The notes beneath the pieces were generated by a model that saw only the letters and a list, made by a program, of their open reading frames with translations, ran no database searches and was not told where the DNA came from. This document shows, piece after piece, positions 1 through 10,955 of a DNA stretch of 64,000 nt. A program made the translations under genes and the position numbers. The stretch spans positions 123,448,239 through 123,512,238 of the forward strand of contig NC_089493.1 in NCBI RefSeq assembly GCF_036850765.1, given 5' to 3'. Positions within the stretch are counted from its first letter, which is position 1; every line of letters begins with the position of its first letter. The stretch comes from Saccopteryx bilineata. Lineage: Eukaryota; Chordata; Mammalia; Chiroptera; Emballonuridae.

Positions 1-566
1 TATTTTCTGACAGAAAATAGGTTGATTTGGTCTATGGGAAGACAATGACTTTCTCAATCAGGTTGATGAAAAACATTTTCTATGAATTTCAATTTAATTC
101 TATTCTTCTAAGGTCAAAATTATATTTAGAGTATATTATGTAATGAGTATTTTATAAAAAATATATACTACTCACAAAAATTAGGGGATATTTTATAGCT
201 TCATATTCACCTTGAAATATTCCCTAATTTTGTTAGTATAGTAGTAGCAAAGGTATATTAAAATTAATAATAGTTATAATGCTTTCTAAATGTGTGCAAT
301 AAACAAGGCATCACTAGTAACAGCTATAATTTAATACCTACTTTATTAGTCTTGATAAGATATATTTGGAAAAAATCTCAGAAATTGAGAAAAATAAATA
401 GTCTTAATGACTGAATAACAAATACTTTTTAAGTCAAGGGTTTTTTTCTGCTCAATTCTTGGCTTTTACAAAGAAAAAATATATATATTTTCAAACCAAA
501 GCAGGAGGATCTAGTCAAGTTCTCAGCCAATTGCCAATTTAAAAATAACTTATAATGATGAATCAC
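1..566. other. Anonymous AT-rich flank
   Basis: No gene, RNA or repeat that I recognise. The sequence is AT-rich and its short frames lack any family signature. Confidence 0.5.
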
Positions 567-883
567 TGCATCAGGGTCCTGGAGCCCCTTGGGAGGTGAG
601 GTAGTGCTGAGATTAAAGAATGCATGAGAAGTCAACATGAGGGGGAAAGAGGGTTATAGAAGCTCTTGCACACTTTATTTTTCATTTTTCCAAGGCTAGT
701 TTTATACAGTGCAGAAGGATTTGTGCATGTACCTCCTCTTCCTGCTGAAGTAAACTGTAGATCAGGCAGTAGGTTATATAACTGTGGGAGCAACAGTGCA
801 TGTGCTCCTACTTCCAGGCCCTGTCCTCTGGCATAGCTACTGTGCAGGCATGTCAGGCTCCAGCTCACGGCTGGATTCTCACA
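567..883 (-). repeat. ERV-A 3' LTR
   Basis: About 317 bp, homologous to 6822-7126. The shared block includes the 'tcagggtcctggagcc' edge, a run 'gttatataactgtgggagcaa' and 'aggccctgtcc'. Read on the minus strand it starts near TGTGAGA and ends near the gaccctga edge. It is more decayed than the 5' LTR and its terminal dinucleotide has changed. Confidence 0.85.
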
Positions 884-1049
884 CTCTACCCCTGTAGAGT
901 TTGAGGCACCTGGCTTCTTTTCTCAGAGCACTCCCTTGGCCCAGAAATTACAACTGCAGTAGAGGGAACAACAGGCTACTGCTAGTCCCCCTGCTATACC
1001 TGCAAAAAGTAAGAGAAGCCCATCTCCAGGATGTTCCTAGGCTCTCCCA

Positions 1050-2300
1050 CTAATAGGAGAGAGGGTCCTCTAACAGAACCTGCATGGCTGACACTTTAGC
1101 ATCTCTCTTCTGCAAAGTCTCTTGAATCTACTGCTGATTATTGGGAATATACACACAGCAGTCTACATGCATAAGGGCACATGTACTGCCCTGTGCAGCA
1201 GTAAAAGTCTAAGGCCATGTGGTTCCGTAAGACTACCTTCCGCATCTGGGTAGTCTCATCAAGGAGGAGACTCAGGGAATGGCATGTGACATTCAAGCTC
1301 GGGCTACGTGTTAGGGCAATGCCTCAACCTGCAATTCTACATCAATAATGCCACTCCCAGTACAAAGAGAGCCAGAGGGTAAAACTACTAGGTAGCTCTC
1401 TTCTCCCTATGCCAGCAGTGATACATAGGCTCCCAATTCTGGTGCTTTTGTGGCAATGTCTGTACCACCTTCCTATAGTTAAATGGGTAACCCCAAGTAC
1501 AGTGGTCAGTCCAGCTAGCCATACCTGCCACAGACCCACAACCCGTCTTCTGGCAGACTATCTGTAGGCTTTGTACCTACAAGCTTTCTCTGATCCCACA
1601 AGTGATTTGTGGTGGGAGACACTGTCAGGTTGGCACACAAGTCTGCAGGCAGCCAGCCCACAGTGCGGTTGGGATCACTATCATTGAGCTGCTCTATACA
1701 AAAAAGGGGCTGCCTGCAAAAGCTCCACATGAATGCCTGCCACCCACCCCAACGGTTATGCACAGCTTTCCCCAGCAGGGGCGGTTCATTGTGGCGAGAG
1801 TTCCGGAGAAGCATCTCAATAGCACATCAACACACATTCCACTCCAGACTCGTGCGCTGGGCATTTCCAGCGCACAACTCAGCCCAGTTCTGGAGGGATG
1901 CAGGGGGCAATATGCCAAGAAAGCCCTTCTGCTGTCTCTGTAGGCAGCTCGGTGCAAATCCAGCAATGGGACACCTGATGCACCTGTGCAAAAGTGTGGG
2001 CCCATGACATGAGACTGTGGCCAGCAGTCAACCTGGACGATATGACAGAGCAGAAAGTCATAGGCAAGTCCCGTCCCTCAGGGAGAATGCAAGCCACCCT
2101 CCCATCCTGTGAGAGAGCCGTGGCAGGTATTGAAGAGCCTCCCAGTCAGTGATACCAGATTTGTGTACCTGCAGTTGGGGGAGGGGGGCCCTCACTAAGA
2201 GCCACTGTGTACAAGGGCACGGGCCACAGTCTCATGGCAACCACGCCTCTCAGAAGGGAGGAGGGAGCTGTAGCAGGCAGAATTGCTTGCACTTCCACCA
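1050..2300 (-). pseudogene. ERV-A env remnant, gamma-type
   Basis: Retroviral envelope region: the surface subunit would bind receptor and the transmembrane subunit would drive fusion; here it is broken by several stops and frameshifts. What is seen: a CXXC motif (Cys-Trp-Ile-Cys) encoded at about 1954-1965, as in the surface subunit of gamma-type envelopes, and a CX6CC motif encoded at about 1155-1181 in the transmembrane part, preceded by a segment placed like the usual immunosuppressive-domain region. It lies between integrase and the 3' LTR, the expected place. No intact frame survives; the longest open pieces are about 100 codons (1515-1814 and 1694-2005). The assignment rests on motif spacing and position. 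Confidence 0.72.
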
Positions 2301-4985
2301 GCTACTTGGTGAGCCAGGGTGCGAGGGTCAAGCCTTTCTCTAGGCCTACCTCCCCCCCCCCCCAGGTTCTAGCAACACTACCCACAGAGACCACTCTGTC
2401 TCTAGTTCCCATGGCCAGCTCCATTTTTCCTCCCATCCCTGGGATGACCATGGACAGAGCCGGTAGCACTAGGGCTCCATCCTGTACCTGTATATGCTGG
2501 TCCATGGATCCAGAAGGGGTCATTTTAAGGCAACAAGTTGCCCCTTCCAGCACCCAGTTCAGTTCAGAGGGTTCTTTTCTGTTCAGCGAAGCTGCTCATT
2601 CAGCAACCACACTGCGATGGGAAGCTGCTGTTTCCACCACTTTCCTGAGGGTACCAGTGCTTTCAACATTTCCTTCAACAGTTCGTTGAAATGAATCAAT
2701 CATGCCAGCAGCTTGAAGGCAATATCATACATGCAACTGCCCACCTCTGTCCTTAGCCCACCTCTGCGTAGCTTGCTCAGTAAAAGTTGTCCCTTGGTCA
2801 CTAGAGACTGTTAGTGGGCAGCTGTAGCTACTGAAAGGCCCTCTAAAGCCTATATTCTGTTGCTCCTGATCAGCCCTGGCTACAAGCCAGTGGCAGTATC
2901 CACTGCTGTGAAGACGTACCGGACTCCCCGGTCTTCTGGCATGGGCCTATATAATCTACTTGCCATGATTGCAGTGACTTCTCCCCCCAGGTATCTGTTC
3001 TGGGGTGGTAGCCAGGTGCCTCTTCTATGGGTATTGCTGTGCACACCACATGCACTGTCTCACGGCTTCATTTGCCTCTGCCTGGGACACAGCTAGTCCC
3101 CAGCATTGTGCAACAGGCCCCTGGTATGAGCCTCCACATGCCCCAGCTTCTTGTGCAACCTCGCGTGATCACAGCTGGCTCTGGGATCTGCATAGTCTCT
3201 CAGGCTCGTGCCAAGACATCTGTAGAGTCATTACCAGGGGGCTGCAAGGGTCTGTGTCCAGAAACATGGTAAACTGTGGCTCCTTCCTGCAAGCCATGCT
3301 TCCACAAGTACTGCTACATCCCTTTTCCCCACAGAAGGCGGTGGCCAGTCAGCCAATCCTGAGTGGCCCAACAGGGCAACTACAGTGTTAGGCCACAGTA
3401 TACAGCCCAGCTGTCTGTGCAGATGTGCAGGTGCGCAATTTCTCTCATCAAGACCAGCCATCTGCTCGTAGTTTGGTCCACTGACTGGATTGCCCTACAC
3501 CTGTCTCCAACCAAAAGGTTTCTGTTTGAGGCAGCAGGGCAATAGCCACCCACGTCGATGGCTTCCCCTTACAGAAGCCATCATGTACCACACTTTCACA
3601 GGCGAGGTGGCTCCCCCTCTTGGTACAGACTCTCCTGCACTTCACCTAGGACTGGTTCTATCCTGCATTTCTCTTACAAACTGTATCGGTCCCAGCAAGG
3701 AGTGCAGCTGTGTCACGGGGCTATACGAGAACCAGGCCTGTTGCTCTAAATATGCACCCCACTTAGTCAAGGTGAGAGGCTGTACTACCCCACTTCAAGG
3801 GCATGTAGCCCAAGAATAAAGCCAGCCTTTGACCGGATACGTGGTCTGCGCTATGACTGGCTATGTGGCCCTGTGATACTTTTACAAGCCAACAAGGCAG
3901 CATACATTGCTGCCAACTGCTTCTCAATGAGGGAATACCAAATAGCAGCTCCCTTCCACACCTGGGGCCAAAAGCCAATGGGTATCTTCCAACTACCCTG
4001 ATTTTGCTAAAGACCCTAACCAAACCTGTCTCCTCAACTTGGGTAGTCAGCAGGAATGGCAGGGCCGGGTCTACTGCTTGTAACATCTGGGCTTGTGCCT
4101 CCGCCCATCTGGTGGCACTGAAGTCATCCCTGCCTCAGGGGTCCAGTCACAGGGCTCACCGTAGCTAGTTAACCAATGCAACGGTATGGCCAACAAGGCC
4201 AAGTGGGGTATGAAGGTTCAGTAGAACCCTAGCTGGCCGACATAGGTCTGCAAATGTTTTACAATCTTCAGTCATGGGTATATTTGAATTTTGTTAATCT
4301 CTGCTTCAGGCATAACCTTTGTCTTGCCTGACCAAACAACACCCAAGAACTTAGAGTAACCAGGTCCCTGGACCTTGCTCTCATTGACAGCCCACCCCCA
4401 ACCTGTCAGGGCCTCTCAAAGACCTTGGGCTGCTGTTTTGAGATCTGCAAAAGAATCAGAGGTTAGTATCATGTCATCAATGTAATGGGACAATCAGACC
4501 ATCTCAGGCTTGTTCCATATGGCCAAATCTTGGGCCACGAGGCCATGACACAGAGTAGGGCTATGCAAATATCCCTGTGGCAATACCTGAAATGTCTATT
4601 GCTGGCCTACCCACATAAAGGCAAACTGCTCTTGATGAGCAGCATCAATGTCAATAGAAAAGAAAGCATCAGCCAAGTCCACTACACAGTGGTTTCGGCC
4701 TGGTTCCACTGACAGCCGATCCTTCAGCTCAGTGATATCCAGGACAGCAGCATGCAGACGTGAGGTGACCTTGTTCAGCTCTCAGTAGTCTACCATCATA
4801 TGCCAGGAACTGTCAGGCTTCTGGACAGGCCATACAAGGGAGTTGTATGGGTTGTATGTTGGCCAAATGATTCCAGCTTCTTGTAGCTTTAAAATGGTCC
4901 AGCTAATTTCCTCATGTCCCCCTGGCAGGCAGTACTGTTTCACCAACACAACTCAGGTGGCCTGGGGGAGGTTCAGGGTGTGGTG
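2300..4985 (-). pseudogene. ERV-A pol remnant (RT, RNase H, integrase)
   Basis: Retroviral polymerase, defective. The reverse transcriptase active-site motif Tyr-Ile-Asp-Asp is encoded at 4473-4484, with upstream RT blocks (a VDY-ELNKV-like stretch near 4760-4800 and LPQGYLHSPTLCHG near 4540-4590). The integrase shows a WQVDYIGP block near 2930-2965, giving the first catalytic Asp, and SDQGTTFT near 2770-2800, giving the second. The block that should carry the catalytic Glu (near 2680-2730) reads with Asp in its place. RNase H lies between and is poorly preserved. Stops and shifts are spread through the whole region. The same domains in ERV-B (11950-14640) are clearly related in sequence. Confidence 0.85.
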
Positions 4986-5019
4986 TAGTGAGATGCCTTG
5001 TCACTACTATCTTCACCAC

Positions 5020-5300
5020 TCATATCCGCAACCAGAATTCTCCCTGAGTGGTGCTCACAACAAGCCTAGCCAGCATATCTACCCCCAGGATGTATGCTGC
5101 ACTAGGGGATATATAAACCTCGTATGCCCTAGGAGGCAGTCTTCTAATCCCTATAGTCATGATGGTCTTAGGGACCCATATCTTGCAACCCTCATAGCCC
5201 TCTATGGTCACTAAGGATCCCTAGGACAGGTCTGGGTTACCAAAAATCAAAGTAGAGATTGCATCTGTGTCTGCCAAGGCTAGAACGTGCTGAACAATGT
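5020..5300 (-). pseudogene. ERV-A protease remnant
   Basis: Retroviral aspartic protease, which would cleave the Gag-Pol polyproteins. The active-site triad is encoded at 5263-5271 within ALADTDAISTLIFGNP, so the usual Asp-Thr-Gly reads Asp-Thr-Asp, a change expected to inactivate it. A stop follows shortly after. The open stretch at 5020-5211 reads as the C-terminal half, including an ILGVDMLARL block. It lies between gag and RT as expected. Confidence 0.75.
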
Positions 5301-6790
5301 GAGGAGGACCAATAAATGGTCAGTTCAACATGAGGCCTTCATCTCTGGGCTCCTCAACCCCTGTTTTCAAGTTCCTTGACCACCCCCCTAGTTGGGCAGG
5401 AAGTTGGCTAGTGTTGGACCTGCCTCTTGGATATCAAAGACTTTACCACTACCTTGTGGCAAAGGGAGAAATTGCTGCTCCCGAGATAGCTGCCTCCATA
5501 TAAAGAGCAGACCATCCAAAGGCTTTCTATCCAGTTTCTCTCTAGCTAGTCCTGCCACCAGCAAATCATACCACAACTGATGCAGGGTGATCTTCAGGGG
5601 CCCGCCCTCAGTCCCCCTGCTTTGGGGCAGCACTCCCCTTTTTGGCGCTCCCCCTCATGGTACCAGCCCTCCCCTTCCCAGCCCACACTTGTGGCTTCTC
5701 ACTGGCTTGCACCTGGGAGGGCCAGCCCTTGCAGTGTGCCTCCATGTCACCTAGGTGTGTGAGAGCTCCCACAGCCTCATAGATGGGCCTATCTGTAAAC
5801 AGGGCTAGTAAGGTAGCCATTATCCTGAAAGTCCCCACAGGGGTGCGGGCCAAGATTAAATTTTGCATGTGGGCTGTAAGCAGTTCTTCATCTGGGCTCC
5901 GTTAATGGTTGGCAAATACCATTTGCTGCACGCCCATTTCCCATAACATCTGGGCCAGGTCTAAGTACGTAGCCCACTTTGTTACCTGTTCTGGCATGTC
6001 ACCAGCATTGTCCCAAACAGCCTTGGCTGCCATCATTCGCCATTTCATAAGAGTCACATTATCTGCATTGGGTGGGTCCAGGAACATTTTGCAGTTTCTG
6101 CAGTAAAGAAGGCATGTTTACGGTATTCACAAGCTGGGCCATTTCTTCAGGGGCTGGCTTTGTGTTGTCAGCCCCAACATCCCACAAATGCAACAGCTGC
6201 CTCAGCACTGATTCCCCGAGGTGTTGCTTACCCTGCTTGGCCAAATCACACAAATGCACAGCCACGTAATTTATGTAGGTGGTGTGGTGTGTGGACTGCA
6301 GTGACCCCCTCCACCCCACACCCTGGGCCAAGGGCTCCTCTATCCCTACCTTCTGGCAGAGAAGAGGGCAAGCATGCAAAGCCATAGCTACCTTCTCCTC
6401 CAGGCCAGGGCTATTTGCCCAGAGGAGGGAGCCGAATCTTCTGACTCAGCCGCCGCCAGGTGCTGCTCAAGCTTTTCTCCCTGTGCTGTGATTGCTGTAG
6501 TGGTAGTGTCAGCTCATGTGTCTCACGGTTCACCTGCTGTAAAACTGTGAGAAACCACCAGGCTACCCAGCCCACCACCTATCTGTGGGCTTCTAGGATT
6601 CTTGGTTCCAAATGCTCCAGAGCACTCTGGACCTCTTCCATCTGGGGATGGATATTCTAATCCTCTGCCAGTGCCCAATTCATCAGGTACACTGCTGCTG
6701 GATACCATAATGAGCTTGGGGGCCAAATTTCTGCCTGCTTCACCCAGGCCTGCATCTCCATGGGAGCAGGGTGCTCCCCAGCACCACTCA
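5300..6790 (-). pseudogene. ERV-A gag remnant
   Basis: Structural polyprotein region between the 5' LTR and protease. Open minus-strand pieces at 6059-6385, 5902-6087, 5608-5868 and 5388-5633 lie in successive frames. A stretch near 5950-6060 (WRMMAAKAVWDNAGDMPEQV) is capsid-like by position and resembles the matching part of ERV-B (near 15320-15350). No zinc-knuckle was confirmed. The identity comes mainly from its place in the provirus and its match to ERV-B. Confidence 0.6.
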
Positions 6791-6803
6791 CCTCATCCCT
6801 CCT

Positions 6804-6821
6804 ACTCTTCTCAATGTACCA
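6804..6821 (-). promoter_or_regulatory. Putative ERV-A primer-binding site
   Basis: The 18 bases just inside the 5' LTR read TGGTACATTGAGAAGAGT on the minus strand. Position and the leading TGG fit a tRNA primer-binding site. I could not assign the tRNA. Confidence 0.4.
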
Positions 6822-7126
6822 TGTGTCAGGGTCCTGGAGCCCTTAGGGAAGTGAGGTGGCCCCAAAGTTAAAGAATGCATAGGAGTCGACATGGGGGGAG
6901 AGAGGGTTAAAGAAGCTGTTGCATATTTTATTTTGCAAGGCCAGTTTTACACAGTACAGAAGGATTTGTGCATGCACCTCCTCCTCCTGAGGTCAACTAT
7001 AGATAAGACAGCAGGTTATATAACTGTGGGAGCAACAGCGCATGCGCTCCCTCTTCCAGGCCCTGTCCACTGGTATAGCTACTGTGCAGGCGCTCCAGGC
7101 TTTAGCTCACAGTGGGGGCCCTCACA
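6822..7126 (-). repeat. ERV-A 5' LTR
   Basis: About 305 bp. On the minus strand it begins TGTGAGGGCC and ends CCTGACACA, a canonical TG...CA. It contains an AATAAA-type polyadenylation signal (caaaataaaatatg) about two-thirds along. Homologous to 567-883. Confidence 0.85.
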
Positions 7127-8176
7127 CTGTGGAATTTTTATCATGTTACTTGGAAGGAGTTCAAAGAATGAAATGACCTAATATGTCAGCCAGAGTCCAG
7201 CGAAAAAGAAGAAACCATAGCTGGTATTTCAGAGGAGATTTAGCATATGGAATTGATTTCACTGTTGTTAAAGCTATTAGAAAAAAAAAAACTTTGTCAT
7301 TTTAGGAAACAATTATAACCTCAAGGGTTGAGTTCAGAAGAGGGGATACACACATTCGTAAAGAAGAGAGGTGTTCTACAACTTCTGTGAAGTAGGGCTA
7401 GTGTGAGAGTAAAAGAAACTAGAGGATCACCAACTGCAGTTGGAGTTATCACTGGTAAGAGCAGAGACAACAGAAATTCTTCTTTTTCCTACTCTTGCCT
7501 TTCAGTCCTCTCTTAGAAGCCAGTAGGCAGAGGTCTGGGAAATGCACTATTCTGAATCCCAGCCCCTGCATCCCAGGGAGGGCAGAGGAAAGTGAATTTA
7601 TAAATAAGAAACAATAGTAAATAAACAGCACCTGCTGCTATACCAAAACTATTTCAATCTACTTTTTAACATGAACAAAGCTTCTACATTTTGGAAAAAC
7701 ACGTTGTCACATCTACACAGAAGTAAAAATAAAAACCAGTGTTCCTAATCTATAGTAATATTCATTCACAGGTATATGAACTAATTAGAAAAATTAATTC
7801 ATCTCACTGAGAGATACATTTCTAAATAACAATTGGTTACCAAAATTGGCCACTTATTTATGCTGCTTTGATCGATTATAAATAACTTAATGATGACTTA
7901 ATTGAAAAAAAGAAAATTTAACATTTAGAATTCTATTACCACTGAAAGTTAGTTTAAAGTTAAATATATGTAGGTTGCAGAAAATTATAAAAGAGCAACC
8001 AATGAAAGGCTCCTAAACATAAAAGTACATTATCTGAGAGAAAGAAAAATCTGAGGGAGAAACTGAATGTAATACAAATTCAAAGAGAAGAGAGGTGATG
8101 AAAAACTTTTGAATACTGAAGTGAAAATATTAATTTATATATTTTTTAAATGATGGTTTATTAATGTTATTATGCA
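7127..8176. other. Anonymous sequence between ERV-A and mariner
   Basis: No gene or recognisable element. AT-rich with scattered A-runs. Confidence 0.5.
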
Positions 8177-8357
8177 GTGTTTCCGTAAAGTCATGGTGCA
8201 CTTTTGACGGTCACAGGAAAGCAACAAAAGACGATAGAAATGTGAAATCTGCACCAAATAAAAGGAAAACTCGTCTTGTTTCATACCTATTCAGTGCAAT
8301 TTGATGTGGGCTCATGCACAGATATTTTAGGGCTCCTTAGGTAGCTATCCCGTATAG

Positions 8358-8893
8358 CAGGGGTCCCCCAAACTACGGCCCACGGGCCACATGCGGCCCC
8401 CTGAGGCCATTTTTCGGGCCCCTCCGCCTCACTTCTGGAAGGGGCACCTCTTTCATTGGTGGTCAGTGAGAGGAGCACAGGATGCATCCTGTGCTCCTGG
8501 AGTACTGTATGTGGCAGAGCCGCAGCGTTGCTTACATACAGTACTACTTCGGGGGACATGGGACGTATACATTAAGGCTCCGGAAGCGCATCATATCACT
8601 TGTTATGGCTAGCAGTGACAAATATGGAACTGGACATTGACCATCTCATTAGCCAAAAGCAGGCCCATAGTTCCCATTGAAATACTGGTCAGTTTGTTGA
8701 TTTAATTTACTTGTCCTTTATTTTAAATACTGTATTTGTTCCCGTTTTTTTTTTTTTTTTTTTTACTTTAAAATAAGATATGTGCAGTGTGCATAGGGAT
8801 TTGTTCATAGTTCTTTTTATAGTCCTGCCCTCCAATGGTCTGAGGGACAGTGAACTGGCCCCCTATGTAAAAAGTTTGGGGAGGGGACCCCTG
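8358..8893 (+). mobile_element. Non-autonomous hAT element inside the mariner
   Basis: It starts caggggtcccccaaact and ends agtttggggaggggacccctg, giving inverted termini of hAT (Charlie/OposCharlie-like) style. An exact 8-bp target duplication, ccgtatag, lies at 8350-8357 and 8894-8901. Length 536 bp with a T-run near 8747-8764. There is no transposase, so it was mobilised in trans. Frames across it are accidental. Confidence 0.9.
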
Positions 8894-8901
8894 CCGTATA
8901 G

Positions 8902-9154
8902 CCTCTACAAACTCGTCACTGACTGATGGCCTACCAGAACGGGGTTTCTCCACCACACTGCCGGTTTCCTCCAACTGCTTATCCCACCAAGTAATGTTAT
9001 TCCTATGTGGTGGCGCTTCGTTATAAACGTGCCAATATTCATGTTGCACTTTGGTCACGGATTCGAATTTAGCGAGCCACAGAACACACTGAACTTTCCT
9101 CTGTACTGTCCACATCTCAACTGGCATGGCCGTGGGCTGCTCTGCTGTATACAC
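8902..9154 (-). pseudogene. Mariner/Tc1-type transposase, N-terminal fragment
   Basis: About 80 codons encoding a helix-turn-helix DNA-binding region that would bind the element's inverted ends. The segment VQCVLWLAKFESVTKVQ and the linker KPRSGRPSVSDE resemble arthropod-type mariner transposases with a DUF4817-like N-terminus (from memory, not searched). The frame reads into the hAT insertion at 8901. The host frame appears to resume left of the hAT (8349-8290) with SYLRSPKISV before running into the left inverted repeat. The DDE/D catalytic domain is absent, so the fragment cannot transpose itself. Confidence 0.72.
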
Positions 9155-9307
9155 GGTGTTACATCATCATCTGCGCATGCGCACATGCTGTCATAACATC
9201 CTACAGAAACTAGGAGGGTTTTCCTTTTATTTGGTGTAGATTTCACATTTCTTTTGTTGCTTTCCTGTGACCGGTCAAAAGTGCACCATGACTTTATGGA
9301 CACACTA

Positions 9308-9789
9308 TTTAAATATCTCAGATACTCTTAAACATTTATCAGCTACATGTAATTTTTATTTGAATTGTCAATATTTGCAATATTCTAAAAATTTTTTGCA
9401 TCTACTTTAAATTATGATAAAAGGTTTAGATGTCAACCTAAAAATGCATAAGATAATACATAAGTGTTTGTTTGTTTGCTTATAAATTCTTTTAGGAGAT
9501 AAGCTATCAAAAAGGTTTAAAGAACACAAAAATAAAGTGTTTATGTGACTACTCTCAGGAGGTGGTTCTCTTCTTCTCCCTTTCCAATTTCATATACCTC
9601 ATTTCCCAACCTACCATCTTTTCCTTTTCTATTCTAATTTCTCCTTTTCTCCTTCTGAGTTTTAAGAGATCTCATAATGTGGCTACCTTCTTTTCTTTTT
9701 CCCCAGTAAATCTATTCAGTGAATGAAAATTGCCATCAGTGAATAAACACTGCCTACTTTTTTGGAGTCTCTTCTCACATAGAAGTTTT
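9308..9789. other. Anonymous sequence
   Basis: Nothing recognised. Pyrimidine-rich around 9560-9700. Confidence 0.5.
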
Positions 9790-9794
9790 GGCCC

Positions 9795-10478
9795 TGTTGG
9801 GCAGATAAAATGTATTATGCTCACTTTGTTAAAGATGACGCCACCCACGTGGAGGCCATCACCCAGGTGATATTAATGTGTGTTGGGGATCGTTGTAGCC
9901 TGGGGCTTGGTTTTGGGATTAAGCCTTTCCCACCCTTTTTGATGTGGGGTGGTACAATCCAATCATGCCTCAGAGAAGTGACTCTACTAGAGACTTCCCT
10001 ATTTTGTATATTGGATTAGAGGTTGTGAAGCTACAATATAAAATGGGGGCAGAACAGAGTTTGTGCTCTTGGTTCCTGGGATGATTAGAGGAGAGAGCAG
10101 AGCAGAAGGAGGCCACGTGGAGTAGGCCAGGAGAAGCAGCCAAGATGGCGGAGTGCTGAGTGAGATGCCAGTTTGTGTAGAGTTTGTATCTGGGATAAGG
10201 AAGGAGATGGGGAACAGAGGTGAATAAGGCTGGTGAGCTAGAAACCTTTGATTCTAGGAAACTTGGATAAGTCAGTAGCTTTGTGAGCACTGAATGTGAT
10301 TGGGTTTTGGAACCCAGTGTATGTTTTTACTTGCCCGCCGGGTGCAAGCTAGAATTAAAGACTATGGCCCATCAGTTTTTGGCTCTGTTGTTTCTTTACT
10401 GACTGTCTGAATCCAATGTGAACCTGCATGGGCCAGGCGGCTGTGATGGTGGCCCTGGCCGTGGCTTCTGGCTTTACA
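9795..10478 (+). repeat. Solo LTR, plus strand
   Basis: 684 bp beginning TGTTGGGCAG and ending GGCTTTACA. It is flanked by an exact 5-bp duplication, ggccc (9790-9794 and 10479-10483), as left by retroviral integration. A TATA-like atataaaatggg lies near 10037 and an ATTAAA-type polyadenylation signal near 10354. No coding sequence is attached, so this is a recombined solo LTR. It is unrelated by eye to the LTRs of ERV-A and ERV-B. Confidence 0.82.
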
Positions 10479-10582
10479 GGCCCTTTCTGTTGAGAACACT
10501 ATGACTCCAAAAGGAAATCTGCCCCAAGAGAAAGTAAAATGCTGAAACATAAGTGCTGTAAGTATGTGAACATTTCAGTGTC

Positions 10583-10955
10583 TGTAATGCCAGTGACCGA
10601 GGCCAGGCAGGCTCACATTATATTTGGGCAGACAGTAGAGAAACTGAGGAGCCAGAAAGTGTTGGACCATTCCCATTTATTGGAGGCTCACAAAGATGGG
10701 TGAGCAAATAAACAATAAAAGGGAAAGAGCTAATAAACAAAAAGAAACTATGCTGTTCACAGTAAGGGCAAGGGAGCAAGGAAAACCACACCTCATGGTA
10801 ACAGGAGAGTGATCTGGAGAATCGCCACCCAGGGGAAGCACCCATAGCCTTATACAGACTATGCACACGTGCCTCTGCCATGTGCTCATGCACTAATGAA
10901 GCAACATGATTGCAGCTGGTAAACCAGTGAGCAAGCCTAACACAGCTGCCCCACA
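10583..10955 (-). repeat. ERV-B 3' LTR
   Basis: About 373 bp, from tgtaatgccagtgaccgaggcc to cagctgccccaca on the plus strand, so TG...CA ends. Homologous to 16379-16750 and to the solo LTR at 27682-28026. Contains a caataaatggg polyadenylation motif on the minus strand. Confidence 0.9.

Larger units (their letters stand above)
567..7126 (-). mobile_element. ERV-A: decayed provirus with two LTRs
   Basis: Two homologous blocks at 567-883 and 6822-7126 run in the same direction and enclose retroviral coding remnants in the expected order on the minus strand: gag (about 6790-5390), protease (about 5300-5020), reverse transcriptase, RNase H and integrase (about 4980-2300), then env (about 2300-1050). 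All frames carry stops and shifts, so the provirus is defective. The LTRs differ at many visible positions, so the insertion is not recent. No convincing target duplication was seen next to the LTRs. The pol motifs remind me of ERVL/class III, while the env is gamma-type. The exact family needs a repeat library. Confidence 0.88.
8177..9305 (-). mobile_element. Internally deleted mariner-type transposon, split by a hAT
   Basis: The two ends are inverted copies over roughly 100 bp: left about 8177-8290 and right about 9195-9305 share 'gtcatggtgcacttttgac', then 'ggtcacaggaaagcaacaaaag' and 'gaaatgtgaaatct-caccaaataaaaggaaaac'. The right end abuts TA (9306-9307) and the left abuts CA, consistent with a decayed TA target duplication. 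Inside, on the minus strand, is the N-terminal part of a transposase (8902-9154). Without the hAT insertion the element is about 585 bp, so it is a deletion derivative of a mariner of ordinary length. Confidence 0.85.

Noticed and set aside
1602..2007. Overlapping plus-strand frames of 113 and 132 codons as host exons
   Set aside because: They are opposite the ERV-A env remnant and lack any splice-site or domain support.
567..7126. Target-site duplication for ERV-A
   Set aside because: Flanking bases (atcac and ctgtg) do not match, so none is claimed.
8768..9154. A 128-codon minus-strand frame as a novel gene
   Set aside because: It is a chance fusion of mariner transposase codons with hAT sequence; the exact 8-bp duplication at 8901 shows where the join arose.
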